Origin: JBIOJM01 sp044450785
GTDB lineage: Bacteria > Planctomycetota > Planctomycetia > Isosphaerales > Isosphaeraceae
Assembly (NCBI GenBank): GCA_044450785.1
Contig: JBIOJM010000115.1
Coordinates: 1 to 26,913, forward strand
Reading direction: 5' to 3'
Length of the DNA stretch: 26,913 bases
Part shown: positions 26,452-26,913 of the stretch, piece after piece
Layout: the number at the start of each line of letters is the position of its first letter
Numbering within the stretch: position 1 is the stretch's first letter
The notes under the pieces: model-generated
Told to the model about the DNA's origin: nothing
The model's input: the letters and a program-made list of their open reading frames with translations, nothing else
Database searches by the model: none
Position numbers and translations under genes: made by a program

Positions 26452-26913
26452 ATGAGTTACCTCGACGTCCCTCGGCTCAACTTCTCCGGCGGGTTCGCTG
26501 CCGATCCGTCGACCGTCGACAACAATCGCGATAACTTCGTGCTCGGTGCGCCGCTGAGCAACGACCCGAACAGCCCGAACTGGGTGCTTTGGAACCCGAT
26601 GGGCAGCCATGTGTTCCAGTTCTTGGGCTGCACCGTGCGGTCGGCGGTGCTGCAAGACGGACCGGCGCCGCCCGCCGACGCGATCGTCGGCGCCGGACTC
26701 GAGTGGGAAGGGGCGTGTGGTGGGGACGATCGGTCCGGCGTTCGCGGGCGAGCCGGCCCGATTCGTCGCCGGTCGGCGGCTCTCGTCAGCCCCGCCGGCG
26801 AACCTGCCCAGCCCGCCGTATGGGGCCGTCCCAGCCAAGTGGGACCCGGCCCGGGGCAAGCTGACGCTCGACCTGGGCAACTTTGTCCCGACGCTACGGG
26901 GCACGGCTCAGAC
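26452..26913 (+). CDS. Unrecognised protein, frameshifted, cut by the window end
   Basis: It starts MSYLDVPRLNFSGGFAAD and has GGAGG 7 nt before the ATG, 37 nt after the GMC stop, so it belongs to the same operon. The first frame reads well to about residue 80 (PPADAIVGAGL). The typical continuation (RVVGTIGPAFAGEPARFVAG) then lies in the +1 frame from about 26696, so a frameshift, or a sequencing error, lies between about 26692 and 26712. The second frame remains open to the end of the window. I do not recognise the family. There is no signal peptide; the text is rich in Pro, Asn and Asp. The downstream part and the stop are missing. Confidence 0.6.
   Translation, partial: MSYLDVPRLNFSGGFAADPSTVDNNRDNFVLGAPLSNDPNSPNWVLWNPMGSHVFQFLGCTVRSAVLQDGPAPPADAIVGAGLEWEGACGGDDRSGVRGRAGPIRRRSAALVSPAGEPAQPAVWGRPSQVGPGPGQADARPGQLCPDATGHGSD

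Overview
The window looks like a chromosomal segment of a planctomycete, probably near the Isosphaeraceae. The grounds are high G+C with G/C-ending codons, PEP-CTERM surface proteins next to an exosortase and exopolysaccharide genes, an exosortase E/protease remnant, an SdrD/Cna-B adhesin fused to a sedolisin, and a TPR/Hint protein of a kind I associate with planctomycetes. The taxonomic call is inference from gene content; there is no rRNA or tRNA here.

Left part (1-11.5 kb, minus strand): an exosortase/exopolysaccharide block. In transcription order it holds an exosortase with Cys/Arg/His catalytic residues, a Wzz-type tyrosine autokinase, an EpsI-family protein, a short monotopic sugar-phosphate transferase and a 1400-residue TPR protein. 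Downstream on the same strand are two small PEP-CTERM proteins. Both carry a Cys...Gln signature (YC[IT]D and Q-x-x-IW) like thioester adhesin domains, which suggests covalently binding adhesins processed by the exosortase.

Middle (11.5-18 kb): an intergenic region of about 1.1 kb, then a graveyard on the plus strand. A second exosortase (exosortase E/protease type) keeps its catalytic residues but has an in-frame TGA and loses its protease half at about 13592. There it is joined to a headless adhesin-sedolisin gene that has at least two frameshifts and a deletion of about 78 residues between the oxyanion Asp and the catalytic Ser.

Right part (18-21.3 kb, plus): a secreted TPR/HEAT-like protein ending in a Hint autoprocessing domain, a DUF6165-type protein, a 42-codon remnant of a REP-associated tyrosine transposase whose end overlaps a good sigma-70 promoter, and the XRE-type regulator which that promoter would drive. 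A 46-bp near-palindromic REP-like element lies at the epsI stop codon on the left side.

Far right (21.5-26.9 kb, plus): a compact operon of an alpha/beta hydrolase with a Cys in the nucleophile position, a calcineurin-like metallophosphoesterase, a cholesterol-oxidase-type GMC oxidoreductase and an unrecognised gene that appears frameshifted and runs off the window. It resembles a split form of hydrolase/GMC-oxidoreductase fusions and may act on sterol-like or other lipid alcohols and esters.
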